40,193 nt of DNA from a virus, in IMG/VR virus record IMGVR_UViG_3300046804_003396, positions 1 to 40,193 of that record; one strand, 5' to 3'. The position numbers and the translations under genes were made by a program. Below are positions 7,169 to 12,045 of this stretch, in pieces. Within the stretch, counting starts at the first letter, position 1. The number at the start of each line of letters is the position of its first letter. Below the pieces are notes generated by a model. That model saw only the letters and a list, made by a program, of their open reading frames with translations, was not told where the DNA came from and searched no databases.

Positions 7169-7250
7169 TTGCCGTGGTTCAAAACTTTAGATAAGATCCA
7201 GTGGGGCACTTGTCAAAAAGGTTTGATTTAGATTCACGACCACACGGCAA
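7169..7250 (+). ncRNA. 82-base long hairpin after tRNA-Glu
   Basis: Ends TTGCCGTG (7169-7176) and CACGGCAA (7243-7250) pair perfectly. Inside, TCAAAACTTT (7179-7188) pairs with AAAGGTTTGA (7217-7226) with one mismatch. It is tRNA-sized but has no recognisable anticodon arm or canonical T-loop. It could be an unknown small RNA or a decayed tRNA. Confidence 0.4.
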
Positions 7251-7255
7251 CTCTC

Positions 7256-7284
7256 TTGACAATCAAACCTCAAACAGGTATGAT
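7256..7284 (+). promoter_or_regulatory. sigma70-type promoter within tRNA cluster
   Basis: TTGACA (7256-7261), 17-bp spacer, TATGAT (7279-7284). A near-copy, TTGACAATCAAAC with TATGAT at the same spacing, lies at 7602-7630. Confidence 0.75.
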
Positions 7285-7290
7285 ATGTTG

Positions 7291-7355
7291 GTTGAGAGAT
7301 CAACTGCGGCACTCCCCTTCAGTAGGTTCAGGAGTGGCGGCGATAGGAACCTACT
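7291..7355 (+). ncRNA. Candidate pseudoknot RNA upstream of tRNA-Arg
   Basis: The predicted transcript starts with hairpin GTTGA-GAGA-TCAAC (7291-7304). CACTCC (7310-7315) can pair with GGAGTG (7331-7336), while AGTAGGTTC (7321-7329) pairs with GAACCTACT (7347-7355). The two stems cross, an H-type pseudoknot arrangement. tRNA-Arg begins five bases later. Confidence 0.45.
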
Positions 7356-7359
7356 TTAT

Positions 7360-7432
7360 GGGCAAGTAGCATAATGGATAATGCAGCATCCTTCTAAGAT
7401 GTCGATTGGGGGTTCGAGTCCCTCCTTGCCTG
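7360..7432 (+). tRNA. tRNA-Arg (TCT)
   Basis: Acceptor GGGCAAG/CTTGCCT, anticodon loop CTTCTAA, T-loop TTCGAGT. Reads AGA/AGG. CCA is not encoded; CTTG follows. Confidence 0.93.
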
Positions 7433-7517
7433 CTTGGAGTTTATCTCCATATATAAAAGTGATAGAGGGTAAGCCTCTGTTATATCCTTATGAGGTATAT
7501 TACGCTTACTCCATCAT

Positions 7518-7600
7518 GCTTCAGTGGTGGAACGGTAGACACAGCGGACTTAGAATCCGCCGCCTTAAAAAGCGTGGAAGTTCAAATCTTCTCTGGAGCA
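7518..7600 (+). tRNA. tRNA-Leu (TAG)
   Basis: Acceptor GCTTCAG/CTGGAGC, anticodon stem GCGGA/TCCGC around CTTAGAA, class II variable arm, T-loop TTCAAAT. CCA is not encoded; the following CTTGACA is also the -35 of the next promoter. The 85 bases before it (7433-7517) hold only two short hairpins (TGGAG/CTCCA and AGAGG/CCTCT). Confidence 0.94.
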
Positions 7601-7601
7601 C

Positions 7602-7630
7602 TTGACAATCAAACTCAAAAGGTTTATGAT
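7602..7630 (+). promoter_or_regulatory. sigma70-type promoter before tRNA-Gly
   Basis: TTGACA (7602-7607), 17-bp spacer, TATGAT (7625-7630), starting one base after the Leu discriminator and 10 bp before tRNA-Gly. Confidence 0.75.
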
Positions 7631-7640
7631 TGTCTTATAA

Positions 7641-7711
7641 GCGAATGTGGTGTAGCGGTAACATCCCATCCTTCCAAGTTGGTGTCACGGGTTCGATCCC
7701 CGTCATTCGCT
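7641..7711 (+). tRNA. tRNA-Gly (TCC)
   Basis: Acceptor GCGAATG/CATTCGC, anticodon loop CTTCCAA (one T-T mismatch in the stem), T-arm ACGGG/CCCGT with TTCGATC. A small GAACC-TTCG-GGTTC hairpin with three T residues follows (7714-7730). Confidence 0.92.
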
Positions 7712-7732
7712 CTGAACCTTCGGGTTCTTTAT

Positions 7733-7805
7733 TCCCCTATAGCTCAATTGGCAGAGTATTTGACTGTTAATCAAAGTGTTCCTGGTTCGAGTCCAGGTGG
7801 GGGAG
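7733..7805 (+). tRNA. tRNA-Asn (GTT)
   Basis: Acceptor TCCCCTA/TGGGGGA, anticodon loop CTGTTAA, T-arm CCTGG/CCAGG with TTCGAGT. CCA is not encoded. Confidence 0.94.
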
Positions 7806-8004
7806 TTGATAGGATTGGAAATATCCGATTCTATCAAACAAGTCGGGACCTTCATATCCGACTAACTAAATCCTAAGTTCGCTTAGGTCGGGGACTTGAT
7901 CACCCCCGCTCGTAGGTGCCAAAACCGCTCCCCAGGTCGATGTTTAAACTGGTGCTTGGGTGAATGTCAAGAGTGGGGACATAGGTAAAGTCTCCAACAC
8001 CTAC
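7806..8004 (+). ncRNA. Highly structured non-coding region
   Basis: Starts on the base after tRNA-Asn with a 14-bp stem (7806-7819 with 7824-7837, two G-T pairs, AATA loop). CCTAAG-TTCG-CTTAGG (7872-7887) is enclosed by CAAGTC/GACTTG (7839-7844 with 7893-7898). GTAGGTG (7912-7918) pairs with CACCTAC (7998-8004) around further short stems such as TCCCC/GGGGA. No ORF or tRNA explains it. It may be one or two structured RNAs; class unknown. Confidence 0.45.
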
Positions 8005-8009
8005 CACAA

Positions 8010-8081
8010 CCTCTGGTAGTCTATTGGTAAGGACAGGCAGACAATGCACTTGGAAACTAGGTTCGATTCCTAGACAGAGGA
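8010..8081 (+). pseudogene. tRNA-like element lacking a foldable anticodon arm
   Basis: 72 bases with a near-complete acceptor (CCTCTG/CAGAGG), a D-arm GTC/GAC with GGTAA loop, and a perfect T-arm CTAGG-TTCGATT-CCTAG. The 22 bases between the D- and T-arms do not form a 5-bp stem with a 7-base loop, so no anticodon can be read with confidence. It may be a decayed tRNA (Gln or Pro ancestry would fit the length) or a tRNA mimic. Confidence 0.5.
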
Positions 8082-8084
8082 AAC

Positions 8085-8156
8085 GGGAGATTGGCGCAGC
8101 GGTAGCGCAGCTGCTTTACACGCAGACGGTCATTGGTTCGAATCCGATATTTCCCA
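8085..8156 (+). tRNA. tRNA-Val (TAC)
   Basis: Acceptor GGGAGAT/ATTTCCC, anticodon TAC between GCTGC and GCAGA, T-arm ATTGG/CCGAT with TTCGAAT. CCA is not encoded; CTTG follows and leads into a late promoter. Confidence 0.92.
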
Positions 8157-8159
8157 CTT

Positions 8160-8167
8160 GATAAATA
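8160..8167 (+). promoter_or_regulatory. Late promoter GATAAATA
   Basis: Late octamer four bases after tRNA-Val and 17 bp before the Dps gene. Confidence 0.65.
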
Positions 8168-8184
8168 CTTACAAAAAGAGTATA

Positions 8185-8619
8185 ATGGAAAAACTGTTTA
8201 AACTCTTAAGTGATGCTCAGTCATCACTTTTTGTTTTGTTTCATAAAACTTGGGCATTTCATTGGAATGTAGTTGGAGAAGATTTTACACAACTTCATCA
8301 ACTTTTCGGTGGGCAGTATGAAACTATGTTTGAAGAGATTGACCGTCTCTCAGAACATATGAGATACTTAAATGTAAAACCATTGAGTTCTCTTTCAAGA
8401 ATGCTTGAGGTAACTCAAATTAAAGAAGCAGCAAGTTCAACTGGAGCAAAAGAAATGCTTCAGGAACTTCTTGATAATAACACTAAGTTTTGTGAATTAA
8501 TGGCAGAGATTTCAGAAGAATCAGAAACACAAAAGCAATATGCAACTGCTAATCTGGTCCAAGACTTAATGGAATCTCACGGCAAATTCGTATGGATGTT
8601 AAGATCACATTTACAGTGA
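8185..8619 (+). CDS. dps: Dps-family ferritin-like protein
   Basis: 144-residue member of the Dps family, which forms dodecamers that bind and oxidise iron and protect DNA from peroxide. The ferroxidase pattern is intact: His26 in AFHWNV, His38 in QLHQLF, Asp53 and Glu57 in EIDRLSEHM, with the family spacings 12, 15 and 4. I chose ATG 8185; the frame is open to a TTG at 8158, which overlaps the end of the tRNA-Val region. A late promoter lies just upstream, suggesting production late in infection. No long Lys-rich N-terminal tail is present, so direct DNA binding is uncertain. Confidence 0.87.
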   Translation: MEKLFKLLSDAQSSLFVLFHKTWAFHWNVVGEDFTQLHQLFGGQYETMFEEIDRLSEHMRYLNVKPLSSLSRMLEVTQIKEAASSTGAKEMLQELLDNNTKFCELMAEISEESETQKQYATANLVQDLMESHGKFVWMLRSHLQ

Positions 8620-8634
8620 TAAGGATGAAGAACA

Positions 8635-8886
8635 ATGATTTCAATAAGATGCAAAGATTGCAATAAAGAATTAACAGGACATCACTCAAAAACAGTGACT
8701 TGTGGATGTCCTAATATGGCAACAATTCGTGGAGATAAGATTTCGGCACTTGACTTATCTCGTATTGTTATGTTAAACTCTTTAAAAGAAAATCAAAACA
8801 AAAGTGTGCTTACTTCTCAAGATATTGCTTGGCAAGAAGCACGTCGTCAACGTAAAGTGAAACGACTTGATTTTGAAGTCCGCTGA
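8635..8886 (+). CDS. Small putative zinc-ribbon protein
   Basis: 83 residues. The N-terminus has CKDC and, 18 residues on, CGC, a possible four-Cys zinc site. The rest is polar and ends basic (ARRQRKVKRLDFEVR). ATG 8635 has AAGGATG upstream and lies 15 bp after dps, so the two probably share a transcript. Nucleic-acid binding is a guess from the motif and basic tail. Confidence 0.7.
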   Translation: MISIRCKDCNKELTGHHSKTVTCGCPNMATIRGDKISALDLSRIVMLNSLKENQNKSVLTSQDIAWQEARRQRKVKRLDFEVR

Positions 8887-8897
8887 GGACTTAATAT

Positions 8898-8984
8898 GGA
8901 AGGTCAATCCGATTGGCGACGGAACCGCTCTTGAAAAGCGTTGAGGTGTTAAAGCCCTTGGGAGTTCGACTCTCCCACCTTCCG
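8898..8984 (+). tRNA. tRNA-Ser (TGA)
   Basis: Acceptor GGAAGGT/ACCTTCC, anticodon loop CTTGAAA, class II variable arm, T-arm GGGAG/CTCCC with TTCGACT. CCA is not encoded. Confidence 0.94.
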
Positions 8985-9046
8985 TTTTAAGATAAGTTAC
9001 AAATTTAATAATTGCTTAATGAGTGTTACGTAATGAACACAAAAAG

Positions 9047-9077
9047 TTGACGTTGAAATACTTGTGATTAGTATATA
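9047..9077 (+). promoter_or_regulatory. Weak sigma70-type promoter
   Basis: TTGACG (9047-9052) followed by TAGTAT (16-bp spacer) or TATATA (19-bp spacer), 23-25 bp before the gene at 9100. The exact -10 is ambiguous. Confidence 0.35.
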
Positions 9078-9099
9078 GTAGTATCACAGGGATAAACCT

Positions 9100-9249
9100 A
9101 TGGATCAACACACCTATGATAATTGGGTGAAGATCAAGGAGACTTTTGAAGCTTCTGGTAACACCAACAATATGTTTTACTATAGAGCATGTGAAATAGT
9201 AAAAACAAAAAGAGATCCTCTCGCAAAATTTCTTGGAGATGAGAAATGA
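9100..9249 (+). CDS. Small soluble hypothetical protein
   Basis: 49 residues, polar, with an aromatic patch (MFYYRACEIV). First of seven mini-genes that overlap end to start. The stop overlaps the next start (ATGATGG). Function not recognised. Confidence 0.6.
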   Translation: MDQHTYDNWVKIKETFEASGNTNNMFYYRACEIVKTKRDPLAKFLGDEK

Positions 9250-9449
9250 TGGAACCTCAAGACGAATTTATTACACGTTCTGAAGTTCAGGAGATGATCG
9301 ATGCTGCTATACGACGACACAACCGTAATGCTTCTATCATTAGTATGTGCGTCGGTTGGGTGGTTCTTGCTTTATTTGCTGAGGGACTTTTGAGATTAGT
9401 TGGAGTCATTCCACCATTACTGCCATGGCTCAAAATCACATTGAATTAA
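9246..9449 (+). CDS. Small single-pass membrane protein
   Basis: 67 residues: a charged N-terminal half (QDEFITRSEVQEMIDAAIRR) then one long hydrophobic segment (about 32-60). Two tandem ATGs (9246, 9249) overlap the preceding stop. Function not recognised; membrane location is inferred from hydrophobicity. Confidence 0.65.
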   Translation: MMEPQDEFITRSEVQEMIDAAIRRHNRNASIISMCVGWVVLALFAEGLLRLVGVIPPLLPWLKITLN

Positions 9450-9604
9450 TTGGAATAGTTTTCCTTTTGGTGTTTGCTGCCACTATGTTCTACCAAGGAA
9501 CATGTATTTTGAGAAATCATCGTGGTTATTCTTTACGTGATTACATGAAACAAGATAGCGCAAATATGCGTAAAAGAATAGAAGACTTACTCAAGGACAA
9601 ATGA
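9425..9604 (+). CDS. Small single-pass membrane protein
   Basis: 59 residues with an N-terminal transmembrane segment (about 8-24, LIGIVFLLVFAATMFY) and a basic-then-acidic cytoplasmic-like tail. Overlaps the genes on both sides by 25 and 4 bp in other frames. Confidence 0.6.
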   Translation: MAQNHIELIGIVFLLVFAATMFYQGTCILRNHRGYSLRDYMKQDSANMRKRIEDLLKDK

Positions 9605-9714
9605 TTTCTTTAACAGAAGAAGATTTACGAGAACTGCAACAAATAGTTCTCCAACAAAAAATGGATGAACTTTTTGAAGAACCATCAACTTACGAGGACG
9701 AAGAAGATGACTAA
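9601..9714 (+). CDS. Acidic micro-protein
   Basis: 37 residues, Glu/Asp-rich (ends YEDEEDD), probably a helix. ATG overlaps the previous stop (ATGA). It fits the pattern of coupled mini-genes; function unknown. Confidence 0.5.
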   Translation: MISLTEEDLRELQQIVLQQKMDELFEEPSTYEDEEDD

Positions 9715-9799
9715 AACACTTTTTCTATTATCAACTATATACTTTTCTACGATTGCACTGTGGATTTGTTGGGGATTAACCCATGCATATCCACAATAA
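9707..9799 (+). CDS. Membrane micro-protein
   Basis: 30 residues, almost entirely one transmembrane helix (LFLLSTIYFSTIALWICWGL). Starts inside the end of the acidic micro-protein gene (8-bp overlap). Support is context and hydrophobicity only. Confidence 0.45.
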   Translation: MTKTLFLLSTIYFSTIALWICWGLTHAYPQ

Positions 9800-9983
9800 A
9801 CAAAGATACAACTTTGCTATGTCTGCTTTTGTGAGAATGTATGGGCATTCAGTTATACATAATCATGATATTAAACAGTTTTGTATTGAATGGTCTAACT
9901 GGGATGTAAATGCTCCATTATCAGGACTTGACGAAGTGGACCAATACTTGTATTATGAATACAAGCACTGGAGAGGAAGATGA
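9783..9983 (+). CDS. Small hypothetical protein
   Basis: 66 residues rich in His, Tyr and Trp (QFCIEWSNWDVNAP, YLYYEYKHWRGR). Overlaps both neighbours. ATG 9783 lies 17 bp inside the preceding micro-gene. No domain recognised. Confidence 0.6.
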   Translation: MHIHNKQRYNFAMSAFVRMYGHSVIHNHDIKQFCIEWSNWDVNAPLSGLDEVDQYLYYEYKHWRGR

Positions 9984-10096
9984 TTTTTCACATCGTAGAA
10001 TCACTCGCTTCAAATCCATTCTTTCTTTTTCTATGTGGAATGGGGTTGACAGTCGTTCCCTTTGCTGGTATTATGTATATACATAGAGAGAAGTAA
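9980..10096 (+). CDS. Membrane micro-protein abutting tRNA-Pro
   Basis: 38 residues with one hydrophobic segment (about 14-33). Start overlaps the previous stop (ATGA) after a GAGGAAG ribosome site. The stop TAA ends on the base before tRNA-Pro begins, so the tRNA is probably processed from this message. Confidence 0.55.
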   Translation: MIFHIVESLASNPFFLFLCGMGLTVVPFAGIMYIHREK

Positions 10097-10170
10097 CCGG
10101 GTTTAGCGCAGTTTGGTAGCGCATCTGCTTTGGGAGCAGAGGGTCGCAGGTTCGAATCCTGCAACTCGGA
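10097..10170 (+). tRNA. tRNA-Pro (TGG)
   Basis: Acceptor CCGGGTT/AACTCGG, anticodon stem TCTGC/GCAGA around TTTGGGA, T-arm GCAGG/CCTGC with TTCGAAT. CCA is not encoded. Confidence 0.94.
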
Positions 10171-10193
10171 CTCATAAAATCACTTTATGAAAA

Positions 10194-10418
10194 ATGAATC
10201 AAGAACTAGAAGAACTTCAATCCTTTACAGTCGAAGAGTTTCAATCTGATTTTGACAATCTTATGCAAAGAGTAGAAAACGGCGAATCATTTATTATACG
10301 AGACGGAAATAAAAGCGCAGTGATAGTTCCTTACAACGAAACCATAAAGTACGCAATAGAATCAACTGTGGATGACGAATTGATACGTCTCCACACAGAC
10401 CACGAAGAAGGTTCTTGA
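10194..10418 (+). CDS. Phd/YefM-like antitoxin, orphan
   Basis: 74 residues resembling Phd/YefM antitoxins: an N-terminal DNA-binding fold with FTVEEFQSDFDNLMQRVENG, then ESFIIRDGNKSAVIVPYNE, the usual strand pattern, and a charged C-terminal tail that would bind a toxin. No Doc- or YoeB-like toxin gene is adjacent; the next items are a promoter and tRNA-like element. A lone antitoxin in a phage could neutralise a host abortive-infection toxin or act as a small repressor. The 7-bp dyad 14 bp downstream (10432-10455), lying over a promoter, is a candidate operator. Confidence 0.72.
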   Translation: MNQELEELQSFTVEEFQSDFDNLMQRVENGESFIIRDGNKSAVIVPYNETIKYAIESTVDDELIRLHTDHEEGS

Positions 10419-10447
10419 TTGACAAAGCGTTCCAGATCCGCTACTAT
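10419..10447 (+). promoter_or_regulatory. sigma70-type promoter with embedded dyad
   Basis: TTGACA (10419-10424), 17-bp spacer, TACTAT (10442-10447). The dyad CCAGATC/GATCTGG (10432-10438 with 10449-10455) straddles the -10, where a repressor could block transcription. Confidence 0.65.
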
Positions 10448-10461
10448 AGATCTGGTCTTAA

Positions 10462-10549
10462 GCGAGTGAGACTTGGTAGTCAGAGGAGTCTTATAAACTC
10501 TTTCCGCCAGATTAGCGGCTTTGAGGTGGTTCGAATCCACCCACTCGTA
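10462..10549 (+). tRNA. Class II tRNA-like gene with TAT in the anticodon position
   Basis: Acceptor GCGAGTG/CACTCGT, anticodon stem GGAGT/ACTCT around CTTATAA, long variable arm CCGC/GCGG, and T-arm GGTGG-TTCGAAT-CCACC. The anticodon would be TAT (Ile, AUA), but a long variable arm is expected in Leu, Ser or Tyr tRNAs. Base 8 is A rather than the near-universal U, and the D-loop is very short. Either an aberrant tRNA-Leu relative or a decaying gene; charging identity is unknown. Confidence 0.6.
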
Positions 10550-10564
10550 TTAACTCATAATTTT

Positions 10565-10572
10565 AATAAATA
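10565..10572 (+). promoter_or_regulatory. Late promoter AATAAATA
   Basis: Late-type octamer 23 bp before the HNH gene. Confidence 0.5.
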
Positions 10573-10595
10573 GTTATGAGTTATTACAACTTAAT

Positions 10596-10970
10596 ATGCC
10601 TAGAAAAAGAAAAACTTCTGCGGATTGTGATTCGATACGAGAGTATCAGCGCAATTGGTTAAAAGAAAAACTTAAAAATGACCCAGAGTACAAAGCAAGA
10701 CATTACGCCAACAGACAAAATCGAGCAAAACAAAACAAAGAAAATTTAACTAATTTAAAAGAAAGTATTTCTTGTTCTGCTTGCGGAGAATATCATCCAG
10801 CGTGTTGTATGGACTATCATCATATAGACCCAAATATAAAAGAAAAGGGCGTATCTCAAATGATACAAGGAAATTCTTGGAAAAAAATTCAAGAAGAAAT
10901 TTCCAAATGTATTTTAGTTTGTGCAAATTGTCATCGCAAAATACACGAAGGTTTAATCACGCTCGTTTAG
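10596..10970 (+). CDS. HNH endonuclease
   Basis: 124 residues. Basic N-terminal region (about 1-55), then a compact HNH core: zinc pair CSAC, the DYHHIDP motif, and CILVCANCHRKIH with the second Cys pair and final His. Probably a free-standing homing-type nuclease. Its last ten bases, including the stop, are also the first bases of tRNA-Met, so its 3' end is locked to the tRNA. Such tight placement suggests that insertion or homing occurred at the tRNA boundary. Confidence 0.85.
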   Translation: MPRKRKTSADCDSIREYQRNWLKEKLKNDPEYKARHYANRQNRAKQNKENLTNLKESISCSACGEYHPACCMDYHHIDPNIKEKGVSQMIQGNSWKKIQEEISKCILVCANCHRKIHEGLITLV

Positions 10971-11034
10971 CCATCTGGTGAAGGCAGCGTTCTCATAAAG
11001 CGCCGTAGGAAGAGTTCGATTCTCTCAACGAGCA
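10961..11034 (+). tRNA. tRNA-Met (CAT)
   Basis: Acceptor GCTCGTT/AACGAGC, anticodon loop CTCATAA, T-arm with one mismatch (AAGAG/CTCTC). It could be elongator Met, or Ile with modified C34. Overlaps the HNH stop. A GGACAC/GTGTCC hairpin follows (11037-11058). Confidence 0.88.
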
Positions 11035-11061
11035 TAGGACACTACTCTAAGTGTCCACCTT

Positions 11062-11090
11062 GACTTCTCCAAGTCAAACCCTTATAATAC
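11062..11090 (+). promoter_or_regulatory. sigma70 promoter for 11111 gene
   Basis: TTGACT (11062-11067), 17-bp spacer, TATAAT (11085-11090); predicted leader only about 14 bases. Confidence 0.75.
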
Positions 11091-11110
11091 TAAGGTCAAC
11101 ATTCAAAACA

Positions 11111-11326
11111 ATGACTCTCACTTCTAAATTCAAGAAAGACGTTCAAACTCTTCGTGGTGCTGCAAATGGTGATTTTTATCTTGATGTAAAGAATCCGAAA
11201 CTCTACAAAAAGGTTCGCCGTTATTACGAAAACGAAGGTGTAGTATTTTCTGGTGATCCTCTTGATGACTATGAAATGCTTATGGAATACGTTCTTGCCG
11301 ATCTCGAATCTGTTGAAGTAGCATGA
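11111..11326 (+). CDS. Small hypothetical protein
   Basis: 71 residues, mixed alpha/beta character with a Lys/Arg-rich centre (NPKLYKKVRRYYENEG) and acidic end. ATG 11111 is the first start after a strong promoter; an in-frame upstream start at 11051 would precede that promoter and is rejected. Coupled to the next gene by ATGATG overlap. Function not recognised. Confidence 0.72.
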   Translation: MTLTSKFKKDVQTLRGAANGDFYLDVKNPKLYKKVRRYYENEGVVFSGDPLDDYEMLMEYVLADLESVEVA

Positions 11327-11571
11327 TGAAAGTAGTTAGGAAACCAACCGTTCTTATGGAACGATTCCCCTACCGTTATATCCAAGTTGGCACCTTGGAA
11401 ATTAATGGTAAACCAGATTGTCGTATTCAAAAAGTAGATTCTTATACTGGTCGTTATCGAGATATGTATCTTTGTGATAATGAAATGCAATTGATGACTG
11501 CTATGGAAGATTTTGAATATACGAAATGGTTGGATCCTGATACTGTTCCTTGTTATGTAAAAGATGAGTAA
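11323..11571 (+). CDS. Small hypothetical protein
   Basis: 82 residues, soluble, aromatic-rich (ERFPYRYIQVGTLEING, YTGRYRDMYLCDNE). Start overlaps the preceding stop. Its own stop lies within AGTAAATA (11567-11574), a possible late promoter for the next gene. No function assigned. Confidence 0.72.
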   Translation: MMKVVRKPTVLMERFPYRYIQVGTLEINGKPDCRIQKVDSYTGRYRDMYLCDNEMQLMTAMEDFEYTKWLDPDTVPCYVKDE

Positions 11572-11618
11572 ATAGTCACGGAGAGACTTTAAAAGTACTG
11601 GTCGGGAGCAAACCCCTT

Positions 11619-11846
11619 ATGTCTAGATCTGATTTACTTCGGTGGATTGGAAACACTCTCCTCATTATTGGTTATCAAACTATGTTATGGGGAGATTTCA
11701 AATATGGTTTAATGATAAAAGTTATTGGTGGATTACTCACAGTACCTTTTGCTATTAAACTTAAACTTTGGGATGTACTTTTCTTATGTGCATTCTTTGG
11801 TATTACCGAGCTATCAAAGTTAACCCAACTTTTCTTAGTTTCTTAA
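11619..11846 (+). CDS. Small membrane protein
   Basis: 75 residues with two or three hydrophobic segments (about 9-24, 30-46 and 50-65) separated by short Lys-containing turns. GGGAG lies 11 bp before the ATG. The stop codon is part of an 8-bp hairpin (11834-11853). The arrangement resembles small multi-pass transporters or holin-like proteins, but I cannot choose between them. Confidence 0.7.
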   Translation: MSRSDLLRWIGNTLLIIGYQTMLWGDFKYGLMIKVIGGLLTVPFAIKLKLWDVLFLCAFFGITELSKLTQLFLVS

Positions 11847-11983
11847 AACTAAGTGGTGGAGTCAATATGACCCTATTATGAGTTTCTTGCTTCTCTCAAG
11901 AGCAAGTGGTGCGGATGGGGAATTCTTTCTCCGCCTGGTTTCCAATTTCCAGTCAAAGAATTGGTGGCGAGCCTGAGTTACAG
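11834..11983 (+). ncRNA. Series of hairpins between small-gene region and glycan cluster
   Basis: Hairpins in order: CTTAGTTT/AAACTAAG (11834-11853), CTTGC/GCAAG (about 11887-11907), GCGGA/TCCGC (about 11911-11934) and CCAATT/AATTGG (about 11942-11964). The first two are each followed by AAGTGGTG, giving a repeated hairpin-plus-tag look. No ORF or tRNA was found. Confidence 0.35.
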
Positions 11984-12011
11984 AGGTGGGTTGCATAAAC
12001 CCACCTTTTTT
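11984..12011 (+). terminator. Terminator whose loop overlaps a -35
   Basis: AGGTGGGTT/AACCCACCT stem (11984-11992 with 11998-12006) with a T run to 12011. The TTGCAT at 11991-11996 is at 17-bp spacing from the TATAAT at 12014. Confidence 0.8.
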
Positions 12012-12019
12012 AGTATAAT
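11991..12019 (+). promoter_or_regulatory. Promoter for the glycan cluster
   Basis: Weak -35 TTGCAT (11991-11996) inside the terminator, 17-bp spacer, perfect -10 TATAAT (12014-12019), 26 bp before the first gene of the cluster. Confidence 0.55.
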
Positions 12020-12045
12020 ATATAAAAAGAGTTTTAATGTAATCT

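Noticed and set aside
7381-7876. Two open frames across the tRNA region (7381-7605 and 7490-7876)
   Set aside because: They run through tRNA-Arg, -Leu, -Gly and -Asn in sequence and have no protein-like features.
7806-8004. Glutamine (glnA/Downstream-peptide) riboswitch
   Set aside because: These are found in cyanobacteria and phages, but I could not find their conserved core sequence in this block.
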